A stretch of DNA of 64,000 nucleotides from positions 11,137,412 to 11,201,411 of the forward strand of contig JANVCC010000062.1 of the NCBI GenBank assembly GCA_025345505.1, in the 5' to 3' direction. Shown one piece after another: positions 26,901 to 41,900 of this stretch. Positions within the stretch are counted from its first letter, which is position 1. Every line of letters starts with the position of its first letter. A model generated the notes under the pieces. It was not told where the DNA came from and ran no database searches. It saw only the letters and a list, made by a program, of their open reading frames with translations. The position numbers were made by a program, and so were the translations under genes. This DNA comes from Todiramphus chloris collaris (Eukaryota > Chordata > Aves > Coraciiformes > Alcedinidae).

Positions 26901-29900
26901 TCTCGGGCTGTACAATGGAGCTCCCTTAACACCCACGAAATAATGCCAGTTTAATGACTCCAGACAGAAGGTTTATTGCTTCTTCTGGGGGGGGATAAAT
27001 AAATAAATAAATCCATTTAACAAGTATATCTCTGCTCTGCTCCACCCCACAACTGTCAGCACCAGTTTTCCTTCATTACTGTTGTTATTTTGGGAATAAT
27101 AATTGCCAAGCAAACAAGCCGTTTCACTTATTGACTGGCATCCACTGCTTTCCCCTCCAAGTCAGTGTCCATCTGTAGGTACTACACAGGCACCAGGCCT
27201 TCTTTTCTAGGAGAAGGATTTTGTGTTACCTGAAAAGCTGAAAAATTCACCTTCATTGTCAGAGCTGGCAGAAAAAGCTTCACATCTATCCAGTCTACCT
27301 TAAAGAGAACACTCTTTCTCTCACCCAAGCAATGTAGTCCAACACTGGCATCCTGTGGCCAGAGATTCAAGTAACTTCATTCCAAAACCTCTGAGACTTA
27401 CAGAAAATGCCAAAAATCTCCTGGGTTTGATAAGGAAAAAATTCCTAGACCCTAAATGTCAAGGCTGAGAAATTATATACAGACAAAACCCCATGTGTTT
27501 AATGACAATTTGCAATTGTTTTCATCTGCACTGGAGCTTCCTACCAATTTCCAGGACATTGAAAATAATTTATGACTTTATGGATATAAAATTAAGAAGA
27601 CTACACAGTGCTACCCTTAAACTAACATCCTTTTTCTTTAAACACATTCTACCCTATTGCCCACAGATTTCCCAGCATGAATTGGGAGGGGAATTCATTA
27701 GTCCTACAACAGATAGGATATAACAAAATAACCTATATTTAGATATAGAAAATATACATAAGAGCTTATCTTATAATTCCATACATATAAAAACCTCATT
27801 CTTTTATTGGAAACAGTTCATTTCAAATCATGGCATAAGACTGAAGCATTTTTGATTCAGCACTTATAAAAAGAAACTATTTTTAGTTTAAAACTTCCAT
27901 GGGTTAAGTTTTTCTTTTGCAGCAGAAAAGATTTTCTTTCAATTTTGTTTAATAAATGATCCATCATTCTTCAAATATTTTGCCTGTATTCTTGTTTCAT
28001 GTTTTGAAAATTACCTCCATTTTGGAAACCTATCATGCTGAGCAACAAAAATGAGAAAACTAGGGAGCTGTAATAAACAATACTGACTTCTTCTAATTGA
28101 AATGCTCCAAATAACCCTTGTCCAACACATCAGAACTTCCACAAAAGCTTTCAGAAATGGTCTAAAAACGATTCTGTGTATACTTCAGGTGTGAAATACT
28201 ACAGCAGAGTCACGTAGAAGTCATTTTTCAAGAAGCACAGAAACAATTTGCACAGAGATATGTCAGGCACAGTATATTTTGCTATAATTTTGTCAGGAGC
28301 CACCGCTAAGGACAGTATCCCCATACCAAGCTTGCCCGACCCTGTCCCACTGCAAACACGCCTCAGTGGCCCACAGACGCATGGTCTCAGCAGGGAGAAC
28401 CAAGTCCATCCTGTCACCACATCTGTGATGTATCAGTTTTCAAACCGCTTCTCTTAGGAGTGTGATACAGCCCCTGTTAGCCCAGGCCAACATCCAGGGG
28501 ACACAGAAGGGCGATTTGAAAGAGATCTCATGTTTGTAGGGAAGGGAGGGAAGAAGGGGACAGGCGTCCAGTCAATAAAGTCAATCACTAGCTGAAGCAT
28601 GGGCTTGCTGTAAACCTGTCTGGTTAGTTGGGAGATGTTGATTGTAACTGGCAGAGCAACGCTACGGCATGTGCTGAAAGAAATCTGCATGGTCATCCTC
28701 AACCCAGAGCAGCTGAGTGGATCGATCAGGAGGATTTCACAACATGGGGAGCCCTGGGAAATTCCCAGGGTCAGCGCAAGGGACCAGATTCCCACCGGGA
28801 CTTACCGAGCAGCTTTCTGAACCACTTTGGCTTCTTGTCCCACACAATAAAGAGGTAGTAGGCAGGAACTCCAGTCAGGGTTATTGCAAATCCAATCCCT
28901 GTGTTCACTGGATCAGAGTAAAGTGACAGTGCAACCATGAAGAGGCAGGTGAAGGAAAACAACGCTGGAATAAATAGAGGTACCTGAAACACAACCACAC
29001 AAAGAACCATAACTTTACATTGACCTTGTTATTGAAGGACTACAGCATTTAATGTTTCAGAAAACATAAATCAGATAAAACCCAGCAGTACAGGATAGTT
29101 CTGGAGAAATATGGGTAACTAGAACACACAAAATGTCAGTGACTGCAGAAACCAAGCTATGCAGAGGATTATGCAGTGAGTGCCACGGAAGTATTTTAAT
29201 TACACATTAAAACACTACGGAGTTTTACGTCCTTTAAAATGTAAAGGCTGTAAATAAGTTACATTGCGAAAGTCCTTTCTCTAATCCCCCAGTAAATAAG
29301 TAAGCAGCTCTAACCACAGTAAAGATTTCCTCTTTGATAATTACCTATTAGAAAACATTTTAAAACACAACCAGGAGTTCAAGTCACCTTTTAAAACTAT
29401 TAAGAACATATTGATTTTCTTCCTAAGGTAAAAATCAAAATCTAGCAGGAAGAGAGCAAATTAAACACCAATTTGACTAGCGATAAAGATATTTGATAGC
29501 ATTATGCAACTGATAGCTACTGAAAAAGCACTCTCTGACTGTATGACTGATAGCATTATCAGTGTCACTGTTGAAACTACAAAAAAATAGCAATATCAAA
29601 CTAATTCTCTCAATTTTCAAGAACACCGCTACAATCACTACGTTAGCACCTCTCTGAAGGAAACGCCTACAGGCATGGCTTGTGAGATGTTCAGTGTAAT
29701 GGAGAATTCCTTGGAGATTATTCCCTTCCTTTCACGCCTTGAAGCATTATTGTTCCTCTTTTGTGCACTGTCAGAGCATTTTTATTTTTAATCAAAGCAA
29801 AACAGGCTGTGCTGTTGACCTTCTTATTTACAGATATACCTACAAGAATGCATTCTTAGTTCTTCGTAAAATAGGCTTCTTGGCAATACATAAACAGGGA

Positions 29901-32900
29901 CAGTTCCCTCCATTTTTTTCATGACAAACGTTATCTTTCTGGCACACACAATGGGAAAACTTACTTTGTAAGATATTGCTTGAAATGAGCAAGAAGAATG
30001 GCAGAATCAAGGCCAAAACAGCTATTGTTTAACAGGCCAGACTATTAGCATTTTCTTTCTGGGTTCACAATCCCTGTGTCTGCAAATCCACTGCAAGTCC
30101 AAATACCACCATAATAGCACCAACAACTTATTTCCACTATTGGATAGGCAATGAAGTAAGAGTTTAATATTAATGCTTACTCTTGCCATGAATTCTGGTG
30201 TCAAAATTATTCAGACCTTTATCAAAGGAGGCATTAAATAGAGGACTGGATGAAAATCAGGTTGGCACATGTAACCCCATTATTTGCAGAGGGAACCATA
30301 TGTGACTGCACAGGACTAGAGCTATTTTCACATGGTTTGCCTTGGTGCAGCAGACAGGCAAAACAGAGCAAACACCTTCTCTTTGGCACAGCAGCTTCAG
30401 TCACTGATCCCCAAGCACCAGGGAACAGGCAAGAATTCTCTTTCAGGAGGGAATGCAGGTGGGGTAGAGCTGGGGAGCTTGCAGGAAAACACCTGGAGAC
30501 CGTTCAGTGCAAAAGACTATTTTCTACTAACTCTGTTTTTCTCAAAAAAGAGGTTAGCTTTCTACGCTGGAAAATGCTCCTTCACTGACTACACAATAGA
30601 CAGGAGAAAGGAGGATTCATGTAAAACGGTAGAGAGCGGAGGTTACCTTGAAAGGACGAGGCATATCAGGACGTTTATATCGGAGATAAATCAACCCGGC
30701 AACTACTAGTCCAATAAAAAGCCACCTGGCAAAACTGAGGAAATTCAGGAGGCTGTAGAGATCTCCGTTGAATAACATTATCATTGTGAGAGGATGCTGC
30801 AAAAGAAATTCAGAGCATAAGTGAGGGTTTAGTGGCTCGATCTCTATTATTTTACAGGAGCGATGTCAAATTTTTCCCCTGGGACAAGCAGCGCAGCCGT
30901 TCCCAGAGATATCCGAGGGTCACAGACTTCAGGCCTGCCTCTGTCATACAGTCAGGTGTGTCATTGATACTTCACTGTCCCCTGAGGTCACATTCAGTCT
31001 ACATCTTTCTCTGCTGGGTGACCACATGTGCTCAATACATATCTGTCCCCTGTGACCCAGAGAAATACACAGGCATACGTCCCACAGCGTGGGATGCCTG
31101 AGCATCCTGGGAGCTATTCTCATGGGACCTGACAAATGTATTATCCCACTGCCGTTCTACTCGCTCGTCACTGACGCAAATGATAAGAGCAGTCAAATTT
31201 TGGTCACATCTGATCATAGGAAAACAGAGGTGTCTTGTCAAAGGAAGAGGTCTCGTGGTCCCCCAGGCTGCAACAGAGGATGTCAGCAAAGAGGGCATCG
31301 TCAAGGGTAGCTACACATCATGGGATGCCAGCTGGGCACACCAGGTTGCCACCAGCTTGTACTTGCAGCATGCCCTTCAGGCTTGCAGGATGTAGGCTTA
31401 TTGCACACTGGAAATACAAACTTTTTCTAAGCAGGAAGAAGTATTTAGCTGTCACTCAGGTGGCTACTGAACAGCAAGAATAAAAAACAAACTAGAATAA
31501 ATACTTTTCTTCATTAAAAAGCTGTTCTGAGATACAAGGCTTCTGTGAGGCAGGCAAAAGCTTACATATAAACTGGAGTGTCACGCCTGGGGTTACGCAA
31601 TTGTTGTAGGCTACACAGATCTATTTCAGGGTAGCTTGGATCAACTCTGCAAGGTAGTCCATACTTCCCGCACGAGACACCCTGGGCCCACAGTGACAGA
31701 GTCCTTGCATTTGAGGATAAGGGAATGACTTCACTGTAGTCCTTACTGATCAGCGAGAGAGAAGATCCTGGCAGCAAGAGCCTCTATAGGTTTATAACAA
31801 GGCAACAGGTCAAATCAACTGCAGATGCAATGAAACACTGGGCTAAATCTTTATGTAAGGAAAACTAACTTGTCGTAGTTAACTAGACACACAGCTTCTC
31901 TCTTTTTTTTTTTTTCTTTTCTTTTCAAAGCAGTGAAGGCAGCACAGATTTGAACCAGAACGATCAATATTTCAAATATGGGTCTCTGGCTTCCAACCTC
32001 TAATGACTTACAAAGTGCATGGTTCTTTACACACAGATATTAAGCAAACTCCTTCTTTGTAAAGGTCAAAGGAAATTTTACCACTGAATTATATTGGGCA
32101 GGATTTCTTCTATACAGTCTCAGCCCCTGGAAGTTTAAAATCTCAGTTACATGCACAATAATGCAAGAAAGGATCAGAGACAGTGAAGGAGAGAGATATC
32201 AAAAAACCAATAATAAAGTAGGGTTACAATAAAATTGCATGATTTCTTGGAGTTGCTACACACACATTATCCAATACCACACATAAATAGATATCTTAAG
32301 TTCTTTATTATTTAATGAGCCTCAACCACTTAGCATAGTCATTTTCTGAATTTCTCCTCAAGAGCTTCTTCCTTTCTTACAGTGTGTAGACCTTGGTAGG
32401 AGAAATAAAATAGGAAAATGCTAAACTGCAGACTATTCATGCAGAATACATCCTGCAACTACTCTAGTTGCAATAAGATAAGGAAAAAAACCCCCACATT
32501 ATAGTCTCTGAAGGAGAGACACCTTTCATATAAGAACATGATGTTTTCAAAGGGGGTCAGTGCACTGGTGTAACAGGACCAGATGCAAGAGCAGAAAATA
32601 TCTTTCAGAAAAAAATATTAATACATTTTGTGAATTTCATTCCCCAGAAAACAGTCAGTGCCATTTACCCAAAAGGTATGACTACTTCAGCCCACAGAAA
32701 TAAAATGCAAAGTAAATGCTTACATAAATTGAATTCTAATAAAATTTTTCACCACAATCACATTGCCTAATTTTTGAACTTGGGAAGCCTATGGTTGTAC
32801 GTGCACATATAAAATTCAACAGTGAGCTTATAGGCATCTATAGCAAAAACTGATCTGAATTCCAGTACAAGCATCTGACCTTACTAGTGTAGACTCATAT

Positions 32901-35900
32901 ACCCATGTCTTCTGCTGTGGCTACCAGAGGTTTGTCCAGATACGTTACAGTCGTTGGTCCCAAAACAGGATCTGAACACTCGCAGTTATGAAGACTTCAA
33001 GTTAAGTGAAAATCTTCCTGGCAATATGTGAACTGAGGTTTGAGGTCGGTATGTTGACATTTTGTCCTAACATTTTACCATACAAATTGGTCTGCAATGC
33101 AAACACATGGCCAAGATTTAGCTCTGCTGCTATTTTAGAATTCAGCAATAGGATTTCCACTATAATACTGGTGCTTTTCCTTAGACAATTCACAGACTAT
33201 TGCCCAGGCGCACGTTCTCTCATTTTTTAATCACCTCTACACGGCACTTCTGAGGGTTCCCCTTCCATTATCTTAGTCCATAATTGTTTGCATTTTTCAC
33301 TATAAGGTGGTATAATGAGCCTTTGGGGTGCTCCCAGATGCTGGTGTTTAGCCGCACTTTCAGTTAAACAAATCCCTTTTTTGTTTGTTTGCTTAACTGG
33401 AACTTGTTTCTCTGAAAGGGAACTAGCTCATCACTAGCAGGTCCTTCGAAACAAAGGGCAGTAAGACATGAATTAGGTTGCAGCAATAGGCAGCCAAGTG
33501 CTACCGACAAGATAGCAAGGAGATGATAGAATAAGAACAAGTCCCAGATCTCATTCCTCTCCTTAGTGTCCTCTGCCCTGCCCAAAGCCCACGTACACAT
33601 TAATAAACAAGACTCAAGCCGTGCCCAAATTCTGTTTGAATCCTCCAGAGCAAGCCTGTAATATGAATTCTTGTGCAGGAACATTTGTTTGTATGATTTA
33701 CCAAAACAATGACAGCTGGCAGAGGAGTGTGCTTGCGGACATGAATCATGGAGAGAATTTCCGGAAGGTGACCCTCGCGGGATGCAACGAAGAACATCCT
33801 GGTGGGAAATAAATGTGGACAGACTTTAAATGTGCTCATTACTGGGACTAGGCAGAGAGGCTCATGAAAGTCACAGAGCACAGCGGCACTGTTTGAGGTA
33901 TTCTGAACAAAAAGACTAGCAAGAGAAACCCATATGCAGAAATCAAAGTAATCTCGGAGGGTGTCTCCTCCTTATCTTACACTATGATCAGTGTTTGGAA
34001 TTAGTGCGTATTTTCCCTCCAATTTCCCTCCTTCACAAGAAACAAAGCATCCATTAATTAAGTGCTATGCTCGGAGGGATCCATTTCCAAACCATTTGAA
34101 GAGTTTTAACAGTAAGATACTACACTCAACAGGAACAAAGTGAGAAAAAGCCCCATGTCTGGTAAACATTATAGTGATTTTTCATTTCCTGATAAAGGAA
34201 CAAAACCTACTTTCCCTTCCCCTTGTTTCCTTATTTTCAGTGTATATCCCATGCCCTTCACCCCCAGTAATATTAGCAATGCTCACCTGGAGACTGCAAA
34301 AATGCCACCATTCATAGATCCAAAGCAGGAGAGAGCAACAAATACTGGTACAGCTAAAGAGAAGTTTCCCATTAGTCGTTCAGCAAAGGTCTGACAGAGA
34401 AGAGAGAACCATACAGTGATTTTTTCATAAACCATAAATGTAGTTTTACTCTAATAAAAATTATTAATAAGTATGGCAATTTTTGTTTCTACTCCTTTTC
34501 TGCATCCCTCACTGCAAGTTGTGCTGTTCAGCTGTTGTTTTGTGTCACCAAGGCTACTGCAGACAAGGTCTCCCACCCTTACTCCTGCCTGCGTGTGGAA
34601 GATCACCAGTTGAGGCCATGCTGTGGAGGTGGAATCAGGCTCTGATTTGTATCAATTTAGACCTTTATGACTCAAAAAAAGAAGGCCTGGTCTGAATAGA
34701 TCAAAGTCTGATCTTCATACCTAATATTTTTTTTACCACAGCCTTCATTTTACTTAGCTGATGCTACCCAGTGGTATAGTCCATCCATTCACGCTTTATT
34801 GTTCTAGGTTACCACAAGAGTCTTAATTAGAATTTGGGGCACCATGGTATATGTGCACAATTTTCTTCAGGTCTGCAAAATGTTTTGCTTCTAAATCTCC
34901 CATGACCTATAGAATTTGGACATTTTTTAAATGCCATGTCAATTCAAATATTCACAGGCAGTGTCACTACTGGAAAGTAAACAGAATTTTTTATTTCCTC
35001 ACTGTGAGTCAGGTGCCGTAAATATAAAAATCAGTGTCATGGCCACAATTCATCTAGAACAATCAAAGCAGTATTCCCAAGCCAGGTTGTACTTGCAACT
35101 CCTTCCTAAGTGAACTCCAGAATTCACAGCAACTCCCTTCCTACATACTTGGGACACACACTGTGCAGAGACAGCGTTGCTGCTTCTTGCTACAAAATAC
35201 AGTTCAGAGCTCACATTTCCACAAATATCTGTGTTTCCCACTTCCTGGGAATTTGACCTATAATTTATCACAGACTTTTTCAAGCATGTACTTGTCTATA
35301 AAATTTAAGTCCCATTGACTTTGTTTTCTCAGATAAATAAACACAGTCTAACGTTAAATTACACATGCTATTGGTGGCCTTAAGTGCAATCCCACTCATC
35401 AGTCAAAACTCAGGCCAAGTTCACCGGGATGCTAACATGTGGTGTAAAAGAGAAGCCATAGAAAAACCTGACTGGATTTGTCCCTCTGATTTTTTTTTTT
35501 TTTCCCCTGGAAATAAAAACATATCAACAAACAGAACTGCAGCAGGGATATAGCTTTGTATTTTTCTTCTGTAACTTACCACTGCTACAGCTTTTGAAAG
35601 CAGCAATTCCCCAGCACTGATTGTAGTGAAATAAGCCACGTTTGTTAACACATAGCCAACTGTGACGATAATCATTGAAATGCATATTGCGAGGGGTATG
35701 TTTCTGAAATACACAAGGTAGCTCATTATTTTGCAATCTGGTTGCTATTCCCTGAACATGAAACAAATAACATGAGAAGAAGCCACTAATGATGGCGAAC
35801 GCACATTTGGCGATCCCAACATATCATCGTTAGAAACCACCGGTAAAATAACACATCTAAACAAAACCATCCAGACAAAGCAAATAGGTTTATAATGAAG

Positions 35901-38900
35901 AGCTGAGAAACCATTTGAGTGAGGAGTCCTTTGGGGACACCAAGAAGTTGTGGTCCCCATGCTTCCCATACAACAAGTATGGCCCATTTGAGTTGCCTAC
36001 CCGTATTGACTTGCAGGCTGAGCCACATAGGAGGCTCAAAGAAGATGTATTATTTTCTGATATTTTTCTCCAAGAAACACAGCTGGGTCAGGATTTAATT
36101 ACCAGTTCACTACCACCCCTTATTTCTCAAAGAAAATCTTGACACCAGTTTGCCTGTAGAGAGCTGAAAAGAAGCTCTGAAGTGAGAGTAAATATATAAA
36201 GTAGGACAGTATCACTGTTGCACATCTTGCCCTCCTTAGAAGCCATGGTTTCAAATACTGCCATTATCCCAGACACACAGGTAGGTAAGAGAATCGTGCT
36301 GTAAGGCAGCACCAAACCTGGGTAAGCACGATGACACAGCGTGAACCCACTGCTCCCTCATGCATGCAGTCTCAGGTGAAGAAGCTGGAAGGAAGGGAAC
36401 CTGTCAGCTTGTAGGATGTGCTTGTTGACGGAGATGGCAATGGCAAGGGCCAGAGTAAACAGCCCAGAATACAAGTGCTGTATTGCTGGAAAAACCCACA
36501 AAGTTACTGACTCAAGAAATACTGCAGAACTGTATTGATAATGTCTGTGCAAAAATGTTTTTGCAGGTCAGCTGCCAGGTATTTTGCAACCTGTTTGGTT
36601 AAGCTTCTTACATGATCTAGGTGTATATCGAATTCAATCCCCTTAACATCTGATTCAAGGTAGGGGCATGTGGTTTCAAAGCCTCTCAGAACAGAGATTT
36701 TATCTTCTGCACCACGGATGAATGCTTTAACCACCAAGCTGTTGGATAAATCAGCACTTACTCCAACCTTAAAAAAAACATCTTGAGCCAAAAATAGCAA
36801 ATTTGCACTATTTTCACAAATACCATTTGAATGACTGAGCCCATATCATTAAACTTAACAAACCACCTTTGTCTGGTCTAACTCTTAACAAACACCTGCT
36901 TGCTGTATTCATTTCTAATTTAAAACCCAGCCTAATTTCCTCGAAAACAAAATGTCAGCTCAAAAACCAAGGGTGGGGGGTACAAACCATGCTTCCAAAC
37001 GTGACCATTTTCTTAGCACTACCTCACTAGGTCCTGCCTTGCAATACTGAAGAGCACTATCAGTTAGCAAGCGCTACTCATTAAAAAGCCCACAGAGCCT
37101 CAGAACTCATGCCAGGAGCAGCACGAGGGATGTTGTGACTTCTAAGCTCCTGAGTCTTTGTGTTCTGAGCAAGGCGAGTGCTCAGGTGGCACCTCCTTTT
37201 GTCTCCTGTACCTTCGCACACAGCCCCTCTGAGCGCTGCTTATTAGCCACTGTTTTCCGTGACAGACTTAGCCAAAAATGAAAGGCTAAGTTCAAGATTT
37301 CAGGGATGAGTAACACGGAATGGTTCATTTCTCCCTGACACCTCAGTTCAGATTTACACTTGGTCCTTGAATCATCTGAAAGCACAGACAGACAGGTACG
37401 AACCATACGTAAAACCACTAACTGAGAGCTTTTAATCATGTCTTTCCTATCCATCCAACTTAAGAAGCAATTCCCAGTTTGCAACAGGTTCCCATTATCA
37501 AACTCTCTGCTTTGAACTACAGTTGTATTGTTCATACTGCTGGAGTAAAAACTTCATTCATTACCAGTAAAGATTGCCTCCCTTACTTGGAGGATTGCTG
37601 CACCAATTTGCTTGTATTTTAAACACTCTCCCAGACTTTCAAATCTTCTCTCCAAATCAGAAAAAAAAAAAAAAAATTAAACCTAAGTTCCATTCTCCAT
37701 TAAATTGCTTCTGCTGATGCAGATTTCACCTTTTCACTTCTGCATGAATCAAACACAACACAGGGTGTTAGCGCACCGATAAGTCATGTCCTGATATAAT
37801 GCAAATTCACAAATGCCACACAGCTAGCTGAGAGTTTTGGACTAGAGGTAGTCAGGAAATTCAAGGGAAAAAAAACCCACAATGTTTTCCACTTCAATAT
37901 TTTGATTAATTGAAGCTAAAACTTTTTATGGGAAACTTGACCATTTCAGTCTGACATTTCTTCTGATAAAAAAAAAATAAAATATATAAAAAAATCTTAG
38001 AACCAAGACAGAAATCTCATTGCCATAGGGCAGTGAGCTCCTTTTGCATTTCATCTTGGAGCAAAATCTCAACGGACTTAAAAATTAATTAAAATTCTTT
38101 TAAAATCAGCTGCTTTTCAGAGCAGACCTTGAGGTGCTGACATTAACCCCAAATCTGTACAATGATTTGGATGCATCTCGCGCATTACTGCAAAGATGAT
38201 ATTCGAGCAGGCTGCTCCTCAGGTGGAAGGGGAAGCCACTGCAAGAAAAGTCTTTTGCAATATTAATCTCTTCTACCAGAATTACAAATAAAATCACTAT
38301 AAAAACAAAAACAAAAAGACAACAAAACAGGAAAACCCAAATAAACAAACAAAAAACCTGAGGAAACCTGAATTAGGAAAATATTGACAATATAATTAAA
38401 AAACCTTCATAAAATCAGATAAGATGCAATTAGGGTGTCTTCTAAGCATTTGAATGTTGATTAAAATTGAATTCAATCTCCACACATTTTAAGATTTACC
38501 CCTCCCTAGCTAGTATTCAAAGCCAAATCTTCCCCTTCTGCCCTGTATACAAAGCAATTGTAATGAAGAATCACAAACAGATTACACAAAGAGTACATCT
38601 ACCTTGTGCTTCCCAGAAAAAAGTCACCGAGTCGTCCACCCTCCCAGAGAAATTCCACATTAGGAATACAGCTAGTCCATCCTGTGGCTACACAGCGCTG
38701 AAATGCATGGCCAAGCTATGCTGAATATGTCTGGGAAGCAAACTTCCTCCTTCCAAAGCCTGTAAAAGGCCCTGGAGATAGGACACAGGGTTCACTTAAT
38801 CTGGATATCCACTGGGATTTGGATCTCACCCTTGGTGTTGCAAAATCATAGATTTTCTGATAAACTGCTCTGGTACTGCACTACCTCCTACAAATATTTT

Positions 38901-41900
38901 TGAGAGAAAAAAACACAGAACAGAATGAGTAAGAGGGATGGTGGGAAATTGAAAAAAAGGGATAAAGAGAAAGAAAGCCAGAGCAAGAACCTGGGGATAA
39001 GAACAATGGTGTCAATAAATCAGCTGAGGAACATACCCAGAAGTCTACAGCTCATATCCCAGCTTAATGACAACTTTTATAACAGCAAACAGTGAGTGCT
39101 AAGAGCTGTGACCACTGCAGGCTGTTCTACCTAAGAAACGCCAAGCACGCTATCTCAAATAAGCCCCACCAAGTCAGCTGAGTTCACAAGTATCAAGCAC
39201 TTTGTCCCCACATGCTTTGTTGTTTAGAGGCAGTACCAAAATCATTTTCAAACTCAGGTTTTACAAATGCTCAGACTGAGTCAACTGTCCTGGGAAAAGC
39301 TGAGCCACTGGGACCCTGCCAGAAAACATGAATAAAAAGGTGAAAGCAAATCAATTAATTACTGGAAAAGTTAGGTGAGATAAACCACATATTTCCTGTA
39401 CTATGGAAATCATGAAAGATACTTTCTGTTACATTTAATTAAAAAAAAAAAACCAAAAAAACAAAAAAACACCCCCAACAAAAACAAATAACAAAAACGG
39501 GGAAAAGGAGGGAATAAAAGTCCTAATTCCTTCACATATGGTTTCCAAGCATTTGCCTGGTTTTCATGAGCACAAGCCTGTATATGCCATATTTCTGAAG
39601 TTGAAAATTTACCACCACAGGAGTTTCAAGCTCCTTTTCAAAAGTTCCCTTTTGCAATAATTTATTCACCATTTGCAATCTGTTAAGCAATTTTCCAAAT
39701 GAACTGTTTCCAGGTTTTGGCACTCATAAGAAATCAAATCATTCATTGCTCTGTCCATAGGGCCAAAGCTTGGCAGAAGTCACAAATAAAAACTTATCCA
39801 AATAACTTGATACTTGAAAAAATAACCAAGTACAATACACGAAGCAGCAGAAGAGCCCTGGTATTTCAATATTCCCAGGACTTCAGTGCAAGACCAGAAG
39901 ATGTATAGCCTTAGCTTACTAATCCCTGTGTTCCAGAGCCTGACCTACGTCTCTTGCCTTTCCCAGGTGGTCATTCTGTAAACTGCAGCAATCCCGAACC
40001 CTGAATAAGAAAGCACTACATTTTAATATTACCTTACTTATCTCCGATGAATGTTTTTCATGTGAAAAGCAGCCTACAAGAGAAGCCTGTTACACTAAGG
40101 GGATCAAATGGTTCTCATCATGTCAATGCGTTATAGTCTTGCCCATCTGTTAGGAGAAAAGGAGGACGCAAAACTTCAAAGGAGGCCACCTCCCAGGATA
40201 GAATCAAAGCCAGGAATAGAGAGACAAAAGGGATGGGAATCATCACAGCACCTCTTGAATCCACACATTTGTAAATGCTAATACTGGTCTCTGCACTTCA
40301 GCAACAAGCTATTATTATTTTGTTTACTTTAGCAAAGTATTGTATTCTCCTCAGCAGATCACTGCTTCTCCCCCTTCACTCCCTCCCAATATGTTCCAGC
40401 CTTATGTTCCAGATCAGAGCTGCTGGGTTTGGGCTCGCAGCTCAGAAACTACTGAATTATGTGACTTCTCTTCATCTTCTTTTGATTGTGATTATCCAGG
40501 GGAGAAATGAGACAAAGGAAAGACTAGCTATTAAGCTGTGCTCTCATTTACACCACCACACACACCACGGATGTTACCACTGGGGCGAGCATTAAAGGGC
40601 TCCCCTCTCCATTTGAATGCATTGGTTCTGTACCTCTGACATCTGCAGAGACACAGCAGCATGACACTGGGCAAACAGAGTGAAGAACCAGGCCATGGTC
40701 TGCATTTAGAATCCTTCTCGCCTTCTATCACCTAGTAAGAGAAAAAAAAGGCTTCCGCTGTGCCTAATTACTCGCTTTCTTCGCAGTCACTGGTTTGGAT
40801 TATAATTGGTTACAGTTCATAAAAGAGGTCTTCTATGACCAAATGACTTTAAAGAGTCAAACTGCATTATGAGCATCCTGGGAAGGGCAGTAGATTTTTT
40901 TAACTTCTCAAATGTTTTCAATATCCTTTCCAGCAGCCTTTCCTAAAAGGTGAATTATCACAAATATTCTCTTGGCTAAAACTTAAGACATAGAAAGGTA
41001 CAAATTACACAGGGTAATGCTGTTCTCCATAACATTTCCTTCCAGGCAAACCTTTCCAGCTGAAGTACCAAGCAGAAGTAGATCCATCTACAGCCCTGGA
41101 GAGGCTGCAGATAACTGTTCCACTCGCAAGGTGATCTGCTTTATTTTAATAGAGATTTAAACGTGGCTGCAGTCACATCATGTACCAGCTCAGACTGGCA
41201 AGCCAGATCTCACCAGTGTGCCATACTCATTGACGTCATGGCCCAAGCCCTAACATGTCAAAGCCAATGCCTTTTGTGAAAAGCCTTTCTTTGCAGAGCA
41301 GAATGGATTCCTCTGAAATGGACTACCAGATAGAGAGATCTCTCATGTTCAAGCAGGATCCTGAATCTTTTCACATGGAGAGGATAGTGTGCCTGGCATT
41401 CCCAAAGAGAGCTAAGCCAACACAGCAGATATGAAAGATGACAGCTAAATCCACAAAGGACTTTCGAGGTTACAATGCTAAATATTAGTCACGCTGTGTC
41501 TGCTTAGCCATGCATGTTTCTTGCACAGGAAGCGCGTGAGCACTGTTAGGAGCCAGAAAGCGAGTGCAAGAGGCTGTACACAGAGGTGCTGAAATAACAT
41601 GAAATGCAAGTAAAATGGGGGCTTATTTTTAAAAAATGGAACATAGGCTTGAAACAAGATATAAATCTTTCCCTGTGACTTCTCAGTCAGCTCTTTGATA
41701 AACCATTTCCATATGCCCATCAAGTGCCAGCATTCAACATCTTCACATCATCTCATTCACAAACTTATTGCACAAAGATTGTGATGGTTTCCAGGAGATG
41801 TATAAATAATCAGACCTGACTGCACTGTAATTTCACCCTCAAGTCTCACCCCTCCCGACGACCTAAAAGTCCCAAGGAGCTGAGCTGGCTTTTGTTTCTT

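Noticed and set aside
36358-36552. 64-codon hydrophobic frame as an extra transporter exon
   Set aside because: It does not match any xCT segment, and exons 6 and 7 already join in phase without it.
36504-36800. Possible UFL1-derived pseudogene
   Set aside because: Only a short stretch around CTDI recalls UFL1 from memory; flanking residues and the sequence after the stop do not match, so no family was assigned.
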